Program-made: the position numbers and the translations under genes | The notes under the pieces: generated by a model | Seen by the model: the letters and a program-made list of their open reading frames with translations, nothing else | Database searches by the model: none | What the model was told of the DNA's origin: nothing | From: Acidobacteria bacterium OLB17 | GTDB taxonomy: Bacteria > Acidobacteriota > Blastocatellia > Pyrinomonadales > Pyrinomonadaceae | DNA: 64,000 nucleotides | Reading direction: 5' to 3' | NCBI GenBank assembly: GCA_001567505.1 | Contig: LLEU01000017.1 | Location: 1 to 64,000, forward strand | In this document: in pieces, positions 15,054 to 25,706 of the stretch | Layout of the letters: every line of letters begins with the position of its first letter | Numbering within the stretch: position 1 is the stretch's first letter

Positions 15054-17035
15054 TTAGATCAGCGTGAACTCGATCCCGTTTTCCTCTAGCTGAAGACGCC
15101 AATTCGTCATTGTCTCGTCTGCTTTTTCGCCGGTGAACAGATTGCCCAATACTACGAAGCGGCGGGGCTTTATCGCTTCAACATCTTTCAATAATTCAGG
15201 ACTGATACCTTCGAGCGCATAAATCAACTCATCGCCGACTATGTAATACGGCACCTCGTCCGAAGTCTCGCGTCTCTCGGTCTTAGTCGCGAGTGTGAGC
15301 CCGGATTTTAGAATCAGTTCATTGAGAAGGTCGAAGCTATCATCAGGGCGTTTAAACAATGGCTCTTTGAATTCCTCCAACTGCTTCAGTAACTCATCCT
15401 TGTCCGAAATTTCGGATTTCCACTGCTTGAAATTACTAACTTGGATTTTGTAGGCACGGAAGCCGAGCTTCTGCTCAGATTTAGCAAAATCCATTTTCCC
15501 GTTATTGCCGTTCTCAAACGCCTCGATTACTTTCGTGACTCGCGCTTTGCACAGGTCGGCAATGGTCTTGTATCCAGCCTTGAATGCCGCGCTGCCCTCT
15601 TCGGTCGGCTCGGGCATTTGAACAAGGAGAAATTTACGGTTGCCACCGTCCTTGCGATTCATGTTCATCACAGCGTGTGCTGTTGTTCCGCTGCCGGCGA
15701 AGAAATCCATAACCAAGTCATCCTTATCAGTCGCGATTTCGATGAGGTCTTGGATCACGTATTCGTCTTTCGGGTGATCGAAATAATCGCCGCCAAGCAG
15801 CTGTCGAAGACGTTTGGTCGAAGCCCGCCCGTCTTGATAGAAGACGCTATAAGGCACTTCATATTCTCGGTCGGCGAGATAAGACTTGAGACAGGGCACA
15901 TATGTTTCGTCGGGACCAAAGTGGACGCGGTTGTCGCGGACACTTCCTGCATTTTGGCAGGGTCGGAATAGATCCATCCGCGCGAGGGCACAGCACACGG
16001 TTTCTTCGTTTTCGGATGCAACACCTCATAGTCAGGGCCGCCACCGCCAGGCCAAGAGATATTGTCTGGGAAGTAAATGCCCCGCTCATCAACCCAGGAG
16101 TAATGGCTTTGTCGCTTTGCTGGATCGGAGTCGGGGAGATTCTTGTACCACTCCTTAAGAGCAGCGGTGGCAGCCTCGTAGTCGGTCTTATGTGTCTTTC
16201 GGATTTTCTCGAATTGCTTATAGATGGAGTCAAGTCCTTCCTTCCGCTTCCTCCATGTAACCGATTTTTCTTTTAGTGTTGAGAGAGATTTCGCATAGCA
16301 AAGAATGTACTCATGGGAAACGGAGATAAAGGTGGAGTCGTTTTTTCGACCCGCACTCCAGACCATCTGAGCAATGAAGTTCTCCGCACCAAAGATCTCA
16401 TCAAGCAGCAGTTTTAGATTTGGCTGCTCGTTATCGTCGATCGAAACGAAAATCACCCCGTCTTGGCGGAGCAAATTCCGGGCGAGATAGAGTCGTGGCG
16501 ACATCATCGAAAGCCAGACGGAATGATATTGACCGTTTTCTTTCGAGTTCTTGCGAAAGAGATCAAGTTTATTGAGATAGCCGTCCCCGTTTGTCTGGCC
16601 CGTGCGCTTGAGATACTCCTCCTTACGCTCAGCAAAGTCGTCGGGATAAATGAAACTGTCGTTCCCGGTGTTATATGGTGGATCGATGTAGATCATTTTC
16701 ACCTTGCCGAAATATGACCTCTGCAAGGTCCGCAACACCTCAAGGTTTTCACCCTCAATGAATATATTTTCGGCTGTGTCGAAATTGATGCTTCCTGCTT
16801 TGTCCGGAACAAGAGTTGCACTGGTGCGCTTCTGTATCTCGCGACGGGCGTCGCCTTTCCCAGCCCAGCTCAACTCAAAGTGGCCCGGGGAAGCCAGTTG
16901 GTCGTCACCGAGCACCTCTTTAACTGCGGCAAAGTCTAATTTCCCCTCCGAAAAAAACTCCGGGAAGATTTCCTTCAGCTGATCCAACTTTTCGGCCTTC
17001 ACATCAAGGCTAAGGCCGTCGATCTCACCATTCAT
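15054..17035 (-). CDS. Type III DNA methyltransferase, Mod subunit, frameshifted as assembled
   Basis: Two overlapping frames form one ~660-residue beta-class adenine methyltransferase. The first piece (15755-17035) has the N-terminal Mod region and motif IV MIYIDPPYNTGND near residue 118, as well as SVWLSMMSPRL and VIFVSIDDNE. The second (15054-15998 frame) has HFGPDE, KRLRQLLGGDYFDHPKDE and motif I MDFFAGSGTTAHAV. The join lies at ~15940-15950: after DPAKMQE the coding continues in another frame with VRDNRVHFGPDE, which one inserted base would restore. There is no simple repeat at the join, so phase variation by slippage is unlikely. Mod provides both modification and site recognition for Res. 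Confidence 0.9.
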
Positions 17036-17097
17036 GATTAACCTAATTTAACCGACTTTGGCATCTGACTAAAGGCACGGGCACATTTGTCGTTGAT

Positions 17098-17916
17098 TTA
17101 AATGGCGATGCGAGAGTCCGGCTTCGCGGATTGGAATACCGAGGCATAAATACCGGCTGGACGTTCTAGTGAAAAGTGTTCCCGTGAAGCGAAGAGAAAG
17201 TATTTCTTGAGCCGGTCGGGAATGGTGTCGGAAGCCATGACTGCGAGTCCTTGTGCTCTCGCGTCAGTAAGCGTGACGGTGACGATACGGAACCATTTGA
17301 CGCCATAGCTCTTGATCTGGCGGTTCTGTTCAAGAAACCGCCAGTACCCATTTAGCTTGCCCTCGAACGTGCGGCGGGTGGTGGTCCCGCGATCTGCTTC
17401 AAGCGCAAAGGTAGTCCGTGTCTTTGGATCGCAGTTCGTTTCGAGAGAAAAGAAAGCATCTGGGCAAACAGGCAAGCGCTTTTTGCGTCCGTTTTCGTAG
17501 AAGGTCACGGAGTCGTATAGCTCTCTCCCCTCTCGCCAGTCGGTCACGCGCTTTTCGCTTTCTCGGCTGGCGAGAATCAGGGTCGCGTGGATATCTGTGA
17601 CCAATAACGTGTGATCCAAGAAAAATGGCTTCAGCTCGCTCGTCCTCAGTCGCACCGGTACGTCGGTCAGACGGATCACTCCGGCATAGGCCAAGTGGCG
17701 AAAACCCTGCGTCCCGAGCGAGTAGACGTGCTTCTGATTCGGGTTTGGAAATGCTGTGCGGTAAACGTACTTCTCTTGAATCAGGGTCCGAAGTCGGAGA
17801 TTGAGCGCCTGCCGATGTCGCCCGGTCAGGGCGGTCAGGTGGTCAATCGTGCAAAAGCGAAGCTCATGGCACCAGCGGAGCAGATCCAGGTCGGCGGGTC
17901 GGATAGCGGTGGGCAT
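17098..17916 (-). CDS. Replication-relaxation family protein
   Basis: 272 residues. The N-terminal winged-helix segment (DLDLLRWCHELRFCTIDHLTALTG) is followed by a nuclease-like alpha/beta core (PDAFFSLETN, FALEADRGTTTRRTFEGKL, YWRFLEQN), the layout of the Replic_Relax family from plasmids and integrative elements. It has been connected to plasmid replication relaxation, but the biochemistry is little known. It is the rightmost clear gene of the element. An exported host-type gene begins to be readable right behind its start codon, so the element junction must be near 17,920-17,990. Confidence 0.78.
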   Translation of the reverse strand: MPTAIRPADLDLLRWCHELRFCTIDHLTALTGRHRQALNLRLRTLIQEKYVYRTAFPNPNQKHVYSLGTQGFRHLAYAGVIRLTDVPVRLRTSELKPFFLDHTLLVTDIHATLILASRESEKRVTDWREGRELYDSVTFYENGRKKRLPVCPDAFFSLETNCDPKTRTTFALEADRGTTTRRTFEGKLNGYWRFLEQNRQIKSYGVKWFRIVTVTLTDARAQGLAVMASDTIPDRLKKYFLFASREHFSLERPAGIYASVFQSAKPDSRIAI

Positions 17917-17934
17917 CGTGCGATGTCGGAGTAG

Positions 17935-20102
17935 CGTCGGTCAGCTCCACCGTTGCCGGAGCGGTTAGCGTACGGCGGACGGTCAGGATCCTGGCCGTCG
18001 CGGACTGCACGACGGATGCGCCGGCCGCCAGCGGTGCGGTCGTGACGGTACCGATATAGACATCGTCGGCGCCGCCCTCGACATTGTCCATCGAGAAATA
18101 CAACTGCGAGTAGCTGGTCGCAGCGACGGGGACCGTGCCTGCATTTCGTACGGTCCAGCTTACCGGGTAATTCACCGCGGGCTCGACCGTGGCCGGAACC
18201 GAGAAATTCTCCGGCACGAGATCGGGAAGGTCAACGTGTATCGGCCGCACGATCGTGTTGTTCTGATACTCGCCGCCTTCGACAACGGATCGGTCCTTGT
18301 TCGTAGTGAAGATCAAATAGTAGTCGCCGGGGCCGGGCACGGAGCTCGGCAAGATGCTGCCGGTCGAAGAGAGTGTCCGCGATGCGCCTGCCGCAAGTGC
18401 GCCGTTCGAGAGCGACGTCACCCATTGGTCGTCATAACTCGGATACTGATCCAGGGAGAAATAGACGCTGTCAACACCGCCATTCGCGCCCGTCGCCGCG
18501 AGCCCGATGTTCTCGACCGTCCAGTCGAAATTCATTGTTACGTCGGGTGCCGTGTTAGCGGGCGCGTTGAACGTAACGGCCCTAAGATCGGGCTGTGTCT
18601 TTCGCAGTGATACGGTTGCCGAGGTATATATCCAGGGACTTCCCGAAGTGTTCGCGTGAACATCGGCCGTGCGGCCGTGATCGCTGCGGATCTGCGTCGT
18701 GATAGGTATTGCGACGCTCGTCTGCCCCTCGGGGATGGTTGCGGTTGACGGTACGCCGATAATGCCGACCTGGCCCGTATAGCCGACGTTGAACGTGTAG
18801 CCGCCGGCAGCGCCGGCGAAGGGATCGTTACGATCGCGTTCGTCGAGAACCCGCCAACCACCGGATTCGTTTCGATCCGCATCGATCCCGCAGGCGTCGT
18901 GTTCGGCCCGGAACCCCACGTGATCCCGCCCAGGCCATCGACGACGCCCGTCATATAGAGTTCGTCGATCTGGGAGCTGCTTACGTCGATCGTCCGGATG
19001 TATTGATTCGGAAGGAATTGGCCGTTGTTCGGATCATAACCCCCGGCAAGATACGCGATCTTCGAGCCGTCGGGCGACCACGCGAGCGAGCCCGAGACAT
19101 CCGTGGCATTCAGGGTCTGGATCTGCGAGCCGTTCTGCGCGTCGATAACCCGGATCTCGCGAATGCCGCTGCCGAGCTGATCGCCTGCGATCATCAGTCT
19201 TCGTAGTAGAACGCGATCTGTGTGCCGTCGGGCGAGATCACGGCGTTCGGGTTTGCGTAAGACCCCGTATCGGCGAGTTTCGTACAGTTCCCGGTCGAAA
19301 CCTCGACCTTGTAGATCGCCATGCCGAAGTTGTCGCTGTCATAGCCGAAGATCACACTCAGCCCGTCAGGTGTGAAGTTCGGATTGTTGTATCCGATATA
19401 AAGGTCGCCCGCATTCTCACGACGTGGAGTTCGTTTTGCCACCGGAACGCCGCAGGAACTCGTGTCGCTTATGAGCTCGGTGGTGGTAAACGGCGGTTGA
19501 AGCAAACTTGTATAAATGCCCTGTGGCTGCCCGCCGTAGCTGTAATCGGCGACATAAACGACCGTCGTGCCGTCCGGCGAGATCGATGGGCTGGTTTCGG
19601 CCCCGATGAAGTTTCCGGTGGGTTGGCGGACTTGGTCGCTGCCGTCGGCGTTCATTGAATAGAGTCGTCGATAGCGGTTCCTATCATGGTCGGTACCCTC
19701 GGGCGGCGCGTCCCGGAGACTTGAGAACACTATCGAATTTCCCGAAGGGGCGATCGCCGGTTCAAAATCCTCGACCGAACCGAGATCGCTCGGCGTTTGC
19801 GGCGCAAGGGCGGGATCGATCGACCGGATCTTATCAACCCATCTTCCATTCTCGTAGGCTTGTTCGGAGAACATTATCCTTTCCGGGTTCGAACCGAGCG
19901 GTGCGGGCTTCTTGGTATCTTTTGACGGCGCGGGGCTCGTGCCTGTGATGATCGCTCCTGCATTTGAAACGGCCGTAAAGACGGTCTCAAATACGGATGC
20001 CTTCGCCGTTCGCTCAAGCGAGAATCCGGCAAGTGTCGTCAAAGTGATGGTCAAGGCCGCACAAAGCAGCGTAAGTGCACGATTTCGGGTGATTTTCCGC
20101 AT
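17935..20102 (-). pseudogene. Exported beta-propeller (WD40/TolB-like) + CARDB protein, frameshifted and cut at the 3' end
   Basis: Three frames read as one protein. Starting at 20102 there is a signal peptide (LTLLCAALTITLTTLAGFSL), then PD40/TolB-like repeats (SISPDGTTVVYVADY, NFTPDGLSVIFGYD, VISPDGTQIAFYY). At ~19194-19200 the frame shifts into the next repeats (LAWSPDGSKIAYLAGG). At ~18820-18832 it shifts again into GGYTFNVGYTG and two CARDB-like adhesion domains (NFDWTVENIG, VSWTVRNAGTVPVA). After about 17,990 the sequence stops resembling the domain and runs into the replication-relaxation gene. I infer that the mobile element inserted here and removed the 3' end; the frameshifts may be sequence errors. 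Confidence 0.7.
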
Positions 20103-20225
20103 AGTTGTCGCTCTCCGACTCCTTCCTGAAGTTCAGCTTGCTCTCTAATGCGGAAAATCGGTGAAAAAAAGGACAGGGAAATATTTGGCGGGCCGGAAGG
20201 GTGCTGGGCGGGCGTGCGGGATCGC

Positions 20226-21231
20226 TTAAAGAAGGGTAGCGAATTCGTTCTCGCGGTCGAGGGAAAGGCTGATCTCGACGGCGAATATCGGCATCGTGGG
20301 GCTAAGTTCGACGAATTTTACCGCGTCTTTTGCCGTCGTAAGCAGGAATTTCGCGCCGGAGGCTTCGGCCGCCCGTTCGAGTGCTTTTAGGTCGGCGGCC
20401 GTGTAATTATGGTGATCTTTGAACGCCTTTTCGCCCGCGATGTCATAATTCTCACGCTTCAGGAGGGCGAAGAAATTCTGCGGATTGCCGATCCCGCAAA
20501 AGGCGAAACCTTTCTGATGCGCGATGGATGACACATTCTCCGGCCGAGATGCCGCCTCGACCTCGCGCAGGCCAGTGATCTTCGCACGAGCCTCGAATAT
20601 CGGAACGTCGGGAGCGAACTTCGCGATCTCGGCCCTGATGGCGGGAATGTCACCGCTATCGGGACGCGTGATAACGACGGCGTCGGCACGGCCGAGCGAC
20701 GGAGGCCGGCTCGCGAAGCCGTCCTGCGGGCAGGAGCTTCCGCCGCCGAAGGATCGGTCGCGTCGATGCAGACGATGTTCACGTCGCGTGCGGCCTGTCG
20801 GTGCTGGAATGCGTCGTCGAGAAGGAACAACGCCTCGATCGCCGAACTTCCTGCTTTGCCCAGCCGGCGGCAGCGACGCGATCTGCGTCCGCAATGATAA
20901 CGGCCTTTTGCCCGAGGCGTTTCGCCATCTCGACGGGTTCATCGCCTGCCTCCGAAGGGCCGGCAAGGATCTCGCGTCCGTTTGAGACGAGTACGCGGCC
21001 TTTCGTTTTGCGTCCGTAACCGCGCGTGAGGATGCAGACGCGTTTGCCGCGTCCGGCAAGGATCTCGGCGCATTTAATGACGAGCGGCGTCTTTCCCGTG
21101 CCGCCTGTGGTCAGATTACCGATGCTGATAGTGCGCGCGGGGAGCGTGGCGATCGGCGTTGTTCCATCGTCAAAACGCCGATTTCGTCTCCGGATGAAAC
21201 GCTCGTAAATAGAGGCAAAAACGCCAAGCAT
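20226..21231 (-). CDS. lpxK: Tetraacyldisaccharide 4'-kinase, several frameshifts as assembled
   Basis: LpxK phosphorylates the lipid A disaccharide at the inner membrane. The N-terminal frame (20779-21231) has SIGNLTTGGTGKTPLV (P-loop) and RGYGRKTKGRVLVS. The next frame (from ~20860) has the signature FLLDDAFQHRQAARDVNIVCIDA. Around 20690-20750 the frame changes repeatedly (FGGG, then KLLPAGRLREP, then SLGRADAVVITR, each in a different frame). The remainder (20226 frame) has KGFAFCGIGNPQNFF and FLLTTAKDAVKF. Total length matches the ~335 residues expected. An essential gene with this many shifts in ~150 bp points to sequence errors. It lies 43 bp downstream of trpD. Confidence 0.88.
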
Positions 21232-21274
21232 ATTGCCTCTTGATTATCTTTTATCGAATTGCGATTTTCAATTT

Positions 21275-22381
21275 TTACGCGGCGGAACGGCCTTTTGCGG
21301 GCTTATTTGTGAGTTGGACGAGGCGGTCGAGCTTGTTCTGCGCCTGGCCGCTGTCGATGCTCTGTTCGGCAAGGCGTGCGGCGTGCAGCGGTTCTTTTGA
21401 GAAACCGCCGACGATCAAGGCGGCTGCCGCGTTCATAACGACGAGCGAACGCGCCTCATCGCGGCGTTTGCTTGAAAGCACTTCGCGAATGATCTTCGCG
21501 CTTTCCTTCGGCGTCTTCGCCCGCAGGTGATCGATCGATGCGGGCTTTAATCCGAAGTCTCGCGGCGCGACCTGAAAACCCCGTGTCTGCCTTAAGATCG
21601 TTTCGGCAACGAGCGTCGGGCCGGCGAGCGTGATCTCGTCGAGGCCGTCGCTGCCGTGCACGACCCACGATTTGTCGGTCTTGAGCAACGCGAGGGCCTT
21701 TGCGGCGGGTTCGACCATAGATTGATGCCAGACGCCGATCAGCGAACGGTTCACGCCGGCGGGATTCGCCAGAACGCCGAGAAGATTCAGGCAGGTGCGA
21801 ATGCCGAGGCTTCGGCGCACCTCGGCGACGCGCTTGAGCGACATATGGAATTTCGGCGCAAAGAGGAAGCTGATCGCAACGCCGTTCAAACTCGTCTGCG
21901 CAACGGAAGGCTCGCTTGCGACCTTCACGCCAAGCTCGGTCAGCACGTCGGCGCTTCCCATTCGCGTGGCCACGCCGCGATTGCTCTGCTTTGCGATCAT
22001 CAGGCCCGCACCTGCGGCAACGAACGCGGCCGCCGTCGAGACATTGAAGGTTTTCGCGGGCGAAGAACCTGTTCCCGTGATATCGACGGCGTTCTTTTGA
22101 AGTGCACGGATGTGCGTTGCCTGGTCGCGCATTACGAGCGCCATTCCGGCGAGTTCTTCGAACGTTTCGCCCTTTATCGTCAACGCGGTCAACGCGGCGG
22201 CGATCTGGTTCGAACCTGTTTTCGGGTCGGTGAGCGCGGTGTAGAAGTCGGCGGCTTCGCGGCCCGTCAGGTCTTCGCCGCGAAGGAGCTTTGCAAGGAA
22301 CGGATAAAGCGGCGTTTCGGCGCGCGGATTCGAGGCCGCCGTCGGAGCGCTTAGAAGCCAGTCTGTTTTTGACCCTGACAT
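21275..22381 (-). CDS. trpD: Anthranilate phosphoribosyltransferase
   Basis: TrpD joins anthranilate and PRPP in tryptophan synthesis. Diagnostic segments are LLRGEDLTGREAADFYTAL, the PRPP loop VDITGTGSSPAKTFNVSTA, KQSNRGVATRMGSADVLTELG, then LGVLANPAGVNRSLIGV and VVHGSDGLDEITL. The ATG at 22379-22381 gives the usual N-terminus; the frame is open further upstream to 22435 but those residues look non-coding. The family normally reads TGGD at the first loop; here it is TGTG, as in a minority of members. It lies ~80 bp downstream of trpG. Confidence 0.95.
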   Translation of the reverse strand: MSGSKTDWLLSAPTAASNPRAETPLYPFLAKLLRGEDLTGREAADFYTALTDPKTGSNQIAAALTALTIKGETFEELAGMALVMRDQATHIRALQKNAVDITGTGSSPAKTFNVSTAAAFVAAGAGLMIAKQSNRGVATRMGSADVLTELGVKVASEPSVAQTSLNGVAISFLFAPKFHMSLKRVAEVRRSLGIRTCLNLLGVLANPAGVNRSLIGVWHQSMVEPAAKALALLKTDKSWVVHGSDGLDEITLAGPTLVAETILRQTRGFQVAPRDFGLKPASIDHLRAKTPKESAKIIREVLSSKRRDEARSLVVMNAAAALIVGGFSKEPLHAARLAEQSIDSGQAQNKLDRLVQLTNKPAKGRSAA

Positions 22382-22459
22382 AAAAGAGAAGTGGAAGCAG
22401 GAAAGAGGTAAGAGGCAAGGCCGCGACACCGCCAATGCGGGATCGCTCCTTCTACTATC

Positions 22460-23026
22460 TCAAACCGACATAAAGTTTTGCAACAGCTTTTTCCCGTGAT
22501 CGGTCAAGACCGATTCCGGGTGGAACTGCACGCCTTCGATCGGCAAGCTCCTGTGGCGAAGCGCCATAACGAGGCCGTCAGGAGATTCTGCCGAGATCTC
22601 GAGTACCGCAGGCAGGCTCTCGCGCTCGACGACCAGCGAATGATAGCGTCCGGCGTTGAAATTCTGCGGAACGCCGTCAAACAGCGTCCGGCCGTCGTGG
22701 CTGATCGTGACGGGCTTGCCGTGGACAGGTTCGGGCCCGCGGACGACCTTTCCGCCGAAGAATTGTCCGATCGCCTGATGCCCGAGACAAACGCCCAGGA
22801 TCGGGATCTTGCCCGAAAAATGCCCGATCGCGGACATCGAGACGCCCGCATCATCAGGCGTTCCAGGGCCCGGCGAGATCAAAAGCCGCTCCGGCCGCAG
22901 CTCGTGTTCGATCGCGGCCGCGTCCATCTCATCATTGCGGATGACACGCATTTCGGCACCGAGTTCGCCCAAATACTGGACGAGGTTGTACGTGAACGAA
23001 TCGTAATTGTCGATGATGACGAGCAT
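22460..23026 (-). CDS. trpG: Anthranilate/aminodeoxychorismate synthase glutamine amidotransferase subunit
   Basis: 188 residues, a class I glutamine amidotransferase. It starts MLVIIDNYDSFTYNLVQYL and has LLISPGPGTPDDAG, the nucleophile Cys in GVCLGHQAIGQ, and the His/Glu dyad in VQFHPESVLT. It supplies ammonia to TrpE or PabB; with trpD immediately downstream a trp role is likely, but such subunits often serve both pathways. No trpE is in the window. It is divergent from the exported gene at 23168. Confidence 0.94.
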   Translation of the reverse strand: MLVIIDNYDSFTYNLVQYLGELGAEMRVIRNDEMDAAAIEHELRPERLLISPGPGTPDDAGVSMSAIGHFSGKIPILGVCLGHQAIGQFFGGKVVRGPEPVHGKPVTISHDGRTLFDGVPQNFNAGRYHSLVVERESLPAVLEISAESPDGLVMALRHRSLPIEGVQFHPESVLTDHGKKLLQNFMSV

Positions 23027-23167
23027 TCTTTTTCCCGGTTCAAGAATATCAAAGTCCTACGGGCGGTGTCGCATCGGAATGGGCGTCGTGTGATCTTTTC
23101 CCTTGTCTGCCGGCCACATTGCGATTATGATTTACGTCTAATTTTCCTCTCGCTTGTGGTTCCTATT

Positions 23168-24891
23168 ATGAGAAAAACTATCCTCGCGTCGATCTTTTGT
23201 TTTTCGGCTGTCTGTCTGGCGGCCGGCCAAACCGCAGCACCTTCGCCGTCGCCGACGCCCGATCCCGAAAAAGAGAAGGCCGACATGATCTTGTTCCTTC
23301 GCGATGTGGACCAAGATGTCTCGAACCTCCGCTTGCCCGAGAATCGGATAGTCTTTTTCGCCGAGATCGCTTCGGTAATGTGGCAATTCGACGAGACGCA
23401 GGCGCGTGCTATCTATGGAAAGGCGTCAGCGGACCTGCGGCAGTCGCTGATGAACTATGCGAATGCGGTCGCGCAGGCAAAGGCCGCCGCGGCCGCCGAT
23501 CCGGACGCGCTGACGTCAAGCTTTACCGGACCGTACCGCGATCCATTTGCGGCCGATGGGCGCGCGCTGCGGGCCGTTCGCGACCAGTTGATCGCCTCGA
23601 TCGCGCCTAATGATCTCGACCTTGCGTTGAGCGTGCTTACGGACACAGCGTCGATCCTGTCCGGAGTTCAAGACGAATATGTGAGCGCCGGTGACGATCG
23701 GCTTTATGCACTCCTTGCCCAACAGGCGGCGGCAAAGGACCCAAAACGCGCTCTGGCGATGGCTCTTGAGAGCTTGAAAAAGGGACTTAGTAGTTCGCAT
23801 TTCGCCATTCTGCAGGAGATCAACGAAACGGATCCCGAGAGTGCAAAAATACTCGGGGCAGCGATGCTTTCAGCAGCGAAACGAAGCACTGAGCGCACCT
23901 ACCTGCTGCTCGACTTTTTACGCACGGCCGATTCTCTCCTCGAAGATTCAAAAGAACCGAAGGGGAAACCGTCGCCGTTTACCGAAGCTGAGGTGCGAGA
24001 GATCGCCGGACTGGTTGCCGCCGATCCTGAAGCTTCGCTGAGCTTCGATCTCGAGTTGGTCGAAAAGTATCTGCCGGCGAAAGCGGCCGCTCTCAAGGCG
24101 AAGGCCAATGGCGTCCTCGGAAACGCCAACAGGATAAGTTTCGGCATAGCCGAGGGGAGCGCTTCGAATGCGAATGCGAACGCGGCCGTGAGCGAGGAGG
24201 AACAACGGCGGAAGAAGCGTAGCGAGGATAGCGAGAGCCTTAACAAGATCTCGAAATTGCTGGACGGCACGCTCTCAAAAGAAGAACGCGAAAAGGTCCT
24301 TGCCGACGCTCAAAAAACGATCGCCCGGATACGCGATCCACGAGACAAAGTTATGGTGCTTTCCGCGATGGCGGCAGGCTTTGCGGCCTCCGACAGGCCG
24401 CTTGCGCTCGATTTAATGCGACAGGCCGATCAGATCGCGCCGCGTTATCCGCGGAATTATGCGGATTTTATGGTCACGTTCTCGGTTGCGGCCGGTTACG
24501 CGATGGTCGATCCGGAACAGGCATTCCCGCGTATCGAAGCCTTGATCGCTGGTTCGAACGAGATCCTGAACGCGGGTGTCAGGGTGCTCGAATTCGTGGA
24601 TCCTGAAGGATCGATGTTCGGAGACGGAGAAGTGAAGATCGGCGCGTTCGGCGGTGCGGCAGGCAGCCTCGTAAGCGGCCTGTCAATGTTCAATGTGCCG
24701 CTTGCGAGGCTCGCCGCCTACGATCTTACGCGGACCCGAGCCCTCGCCGATCGGTTCGACCGCCCGGAAGCCCGTGTCCTCGGAAAGATCTTGATCTTGC
24801 GTGTGGTCGCAACGAAGTTATTCCTGCGACCGTGGATCAGCGTTCCGGGCCTGAGAAGGCGGAAACGCAGTTGCCCGACGGCGTCAAGTAA
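23168..24891 (+). CDS. Uncharacterised exported helical protein, C-terminus frameshifted
   Basis: The ATG at 23168 begins a signal peptide (TILASIFCFSAVCLAAGQ) followed by a Pro/Ser/Thr linker. The body is alpha-helical with repeated Ala/Leu segments (ENRIVFFAEIASVMWQFDETQAR, AAKDPKRALAMALESL, VMVLSAMAAGFAASDRPLALDLM), resembling solenoid repeats. No family recognised. The open frame runs past the end into the antisense SDR gene, but near 24,800 another frame takes over (RNEVIPATVDQR to DGVK) and stops at 24889-24891, almost touching the convergent SDR stop. That is the likely true C-terminus. Confidence 0.65.
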
Positions 24892-25666
24892 GGCTCGTGC
24901 CGAGAAGCCAGGCACCGCCGTCAACGATAAGGGTCTCGCCGTTCACGTAGTTCGCCGCGTCCGACGCAAGGAAAAGGGCGGCGTTCTCGATATCCTCGAT
25001 CTTCCCGAAGCGTCCGGCCGGGATCTTCCGCATCAGTTTGTCGCGAAGTTCCGGCATTAGGAGGCGTTTCATTCCTTCCGTGTCCTCGATCGGGCCGGGA
25101 GCGATTCCGTTAACGCGAATGCCGTATCGTCCCCATTCGACCGCGAGGTTTCGCGTTATCGCATCAACGCCGGCCTTTGCGGCCGAGACGTGTATCTGCA
25201 TCGGTGTTGCAAGATAATGCAGTGTTGCCGAGATATTGATGATCTGCCCGCGGCTCTCTTTCAGGGCATCGAACGCGGCACGGCAGACGTTGAATGTACC
25301 TTTCGTGTCGATATCCAGGACGGTGCCGAATCCGTTGGCAGAAAGCTCTGCGGCAGGAGCGAGAAAGTTGCCTGCCGCTCCGTTCACGACGATGTCGATC
25401 TTGCCAAAATGCTCGCGGGCAGCGTTTATCGCGTTCTCGACCGCCGCGTGATCGCGGACGTCGGATGCGACCGTGAAGCATTCGCCGCCGTTCTCTTCGA
25501 TGTACTGCCGTTTCGCGACGAGGTTCTCTTCCTTGCGGCTTGTGATCGCAAGACGTGCACCGTGCTCGAAAAAGGCCCGTGCGACGCCGCCCGTAATTCC
25601 CGTAGCGCCGCCCGTTACAAAGGCGACTTTGCCCTGTAAAATGGAGTCCGCAAAGACTTTGCTCAT
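24884..25666 (-). CDS. Short-chain dehydrogenase/reductase, 2,4-dienoyl-CoA reductase-like
   Basis: From the ATG at 25664-25666 the protein is 260 residues. NAD(P) loop TGGATGITGGVARAF, the NGAAGNF block, catalytic Ser in NISATLHYLATPMQIH, and an unusual active-site: the classical YxxxK motif is replaced by HVSAAKAGVDA, with His at the Tyr position and the Lys kept. Peroxisomal 2,4-dienoyl-CoA reductases also lack the Tyr, and the PMQIHVSAAKAGVDAI pattern is typical of that group. It would reduce 2,4-dienoyl-CoA in unsaturated fatty acid breakdown. The frame is open upstream to 25813 but those residues overlap the opposite gene's start. Confidence 0.85.
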   Translation of the reverse strand: MSKVFADSILQGKVAFVTGGATGITGGVARAFFEHGARLAITSRKEENLVAKRQYIEENGGECFTVASDVRDHAAVENAINAAREHFGKIDIVVNGAAGNFLAPAAELSANGFGTVLDIDTKGTFNVCRAAFDALKESRGQIINISATLHYLATPMQIHVSAAKAGVDAITRNLAVEWGRYGIRVNGIAPGPIEDTEGMKRLLMPELRDKLMRKIPAGRFGKIEDIENAALFLASDAANYVNGETLIVDGGAWLLGTSLT

Positions 25667-25706
25667 AGTGCCTTTGATTTTAACACGCATTTTTCGGGAA
25701 GAAAGG

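Noticed and set aside
15054..17035. Phase-variable Mod (phasevarion)
   Set aside because: No homopolymer or short tandem repeat lies at the frameshift, and similar shifts occur throughout the window.
22478..25060. 860-codon plus-strand frame as a single gene
   Set aside because: Its first ~230 codons are antisense to trpG; the signal peptide and sensible start are at 23168 and the C-terminus is better explained by a frameshift near 24,800.
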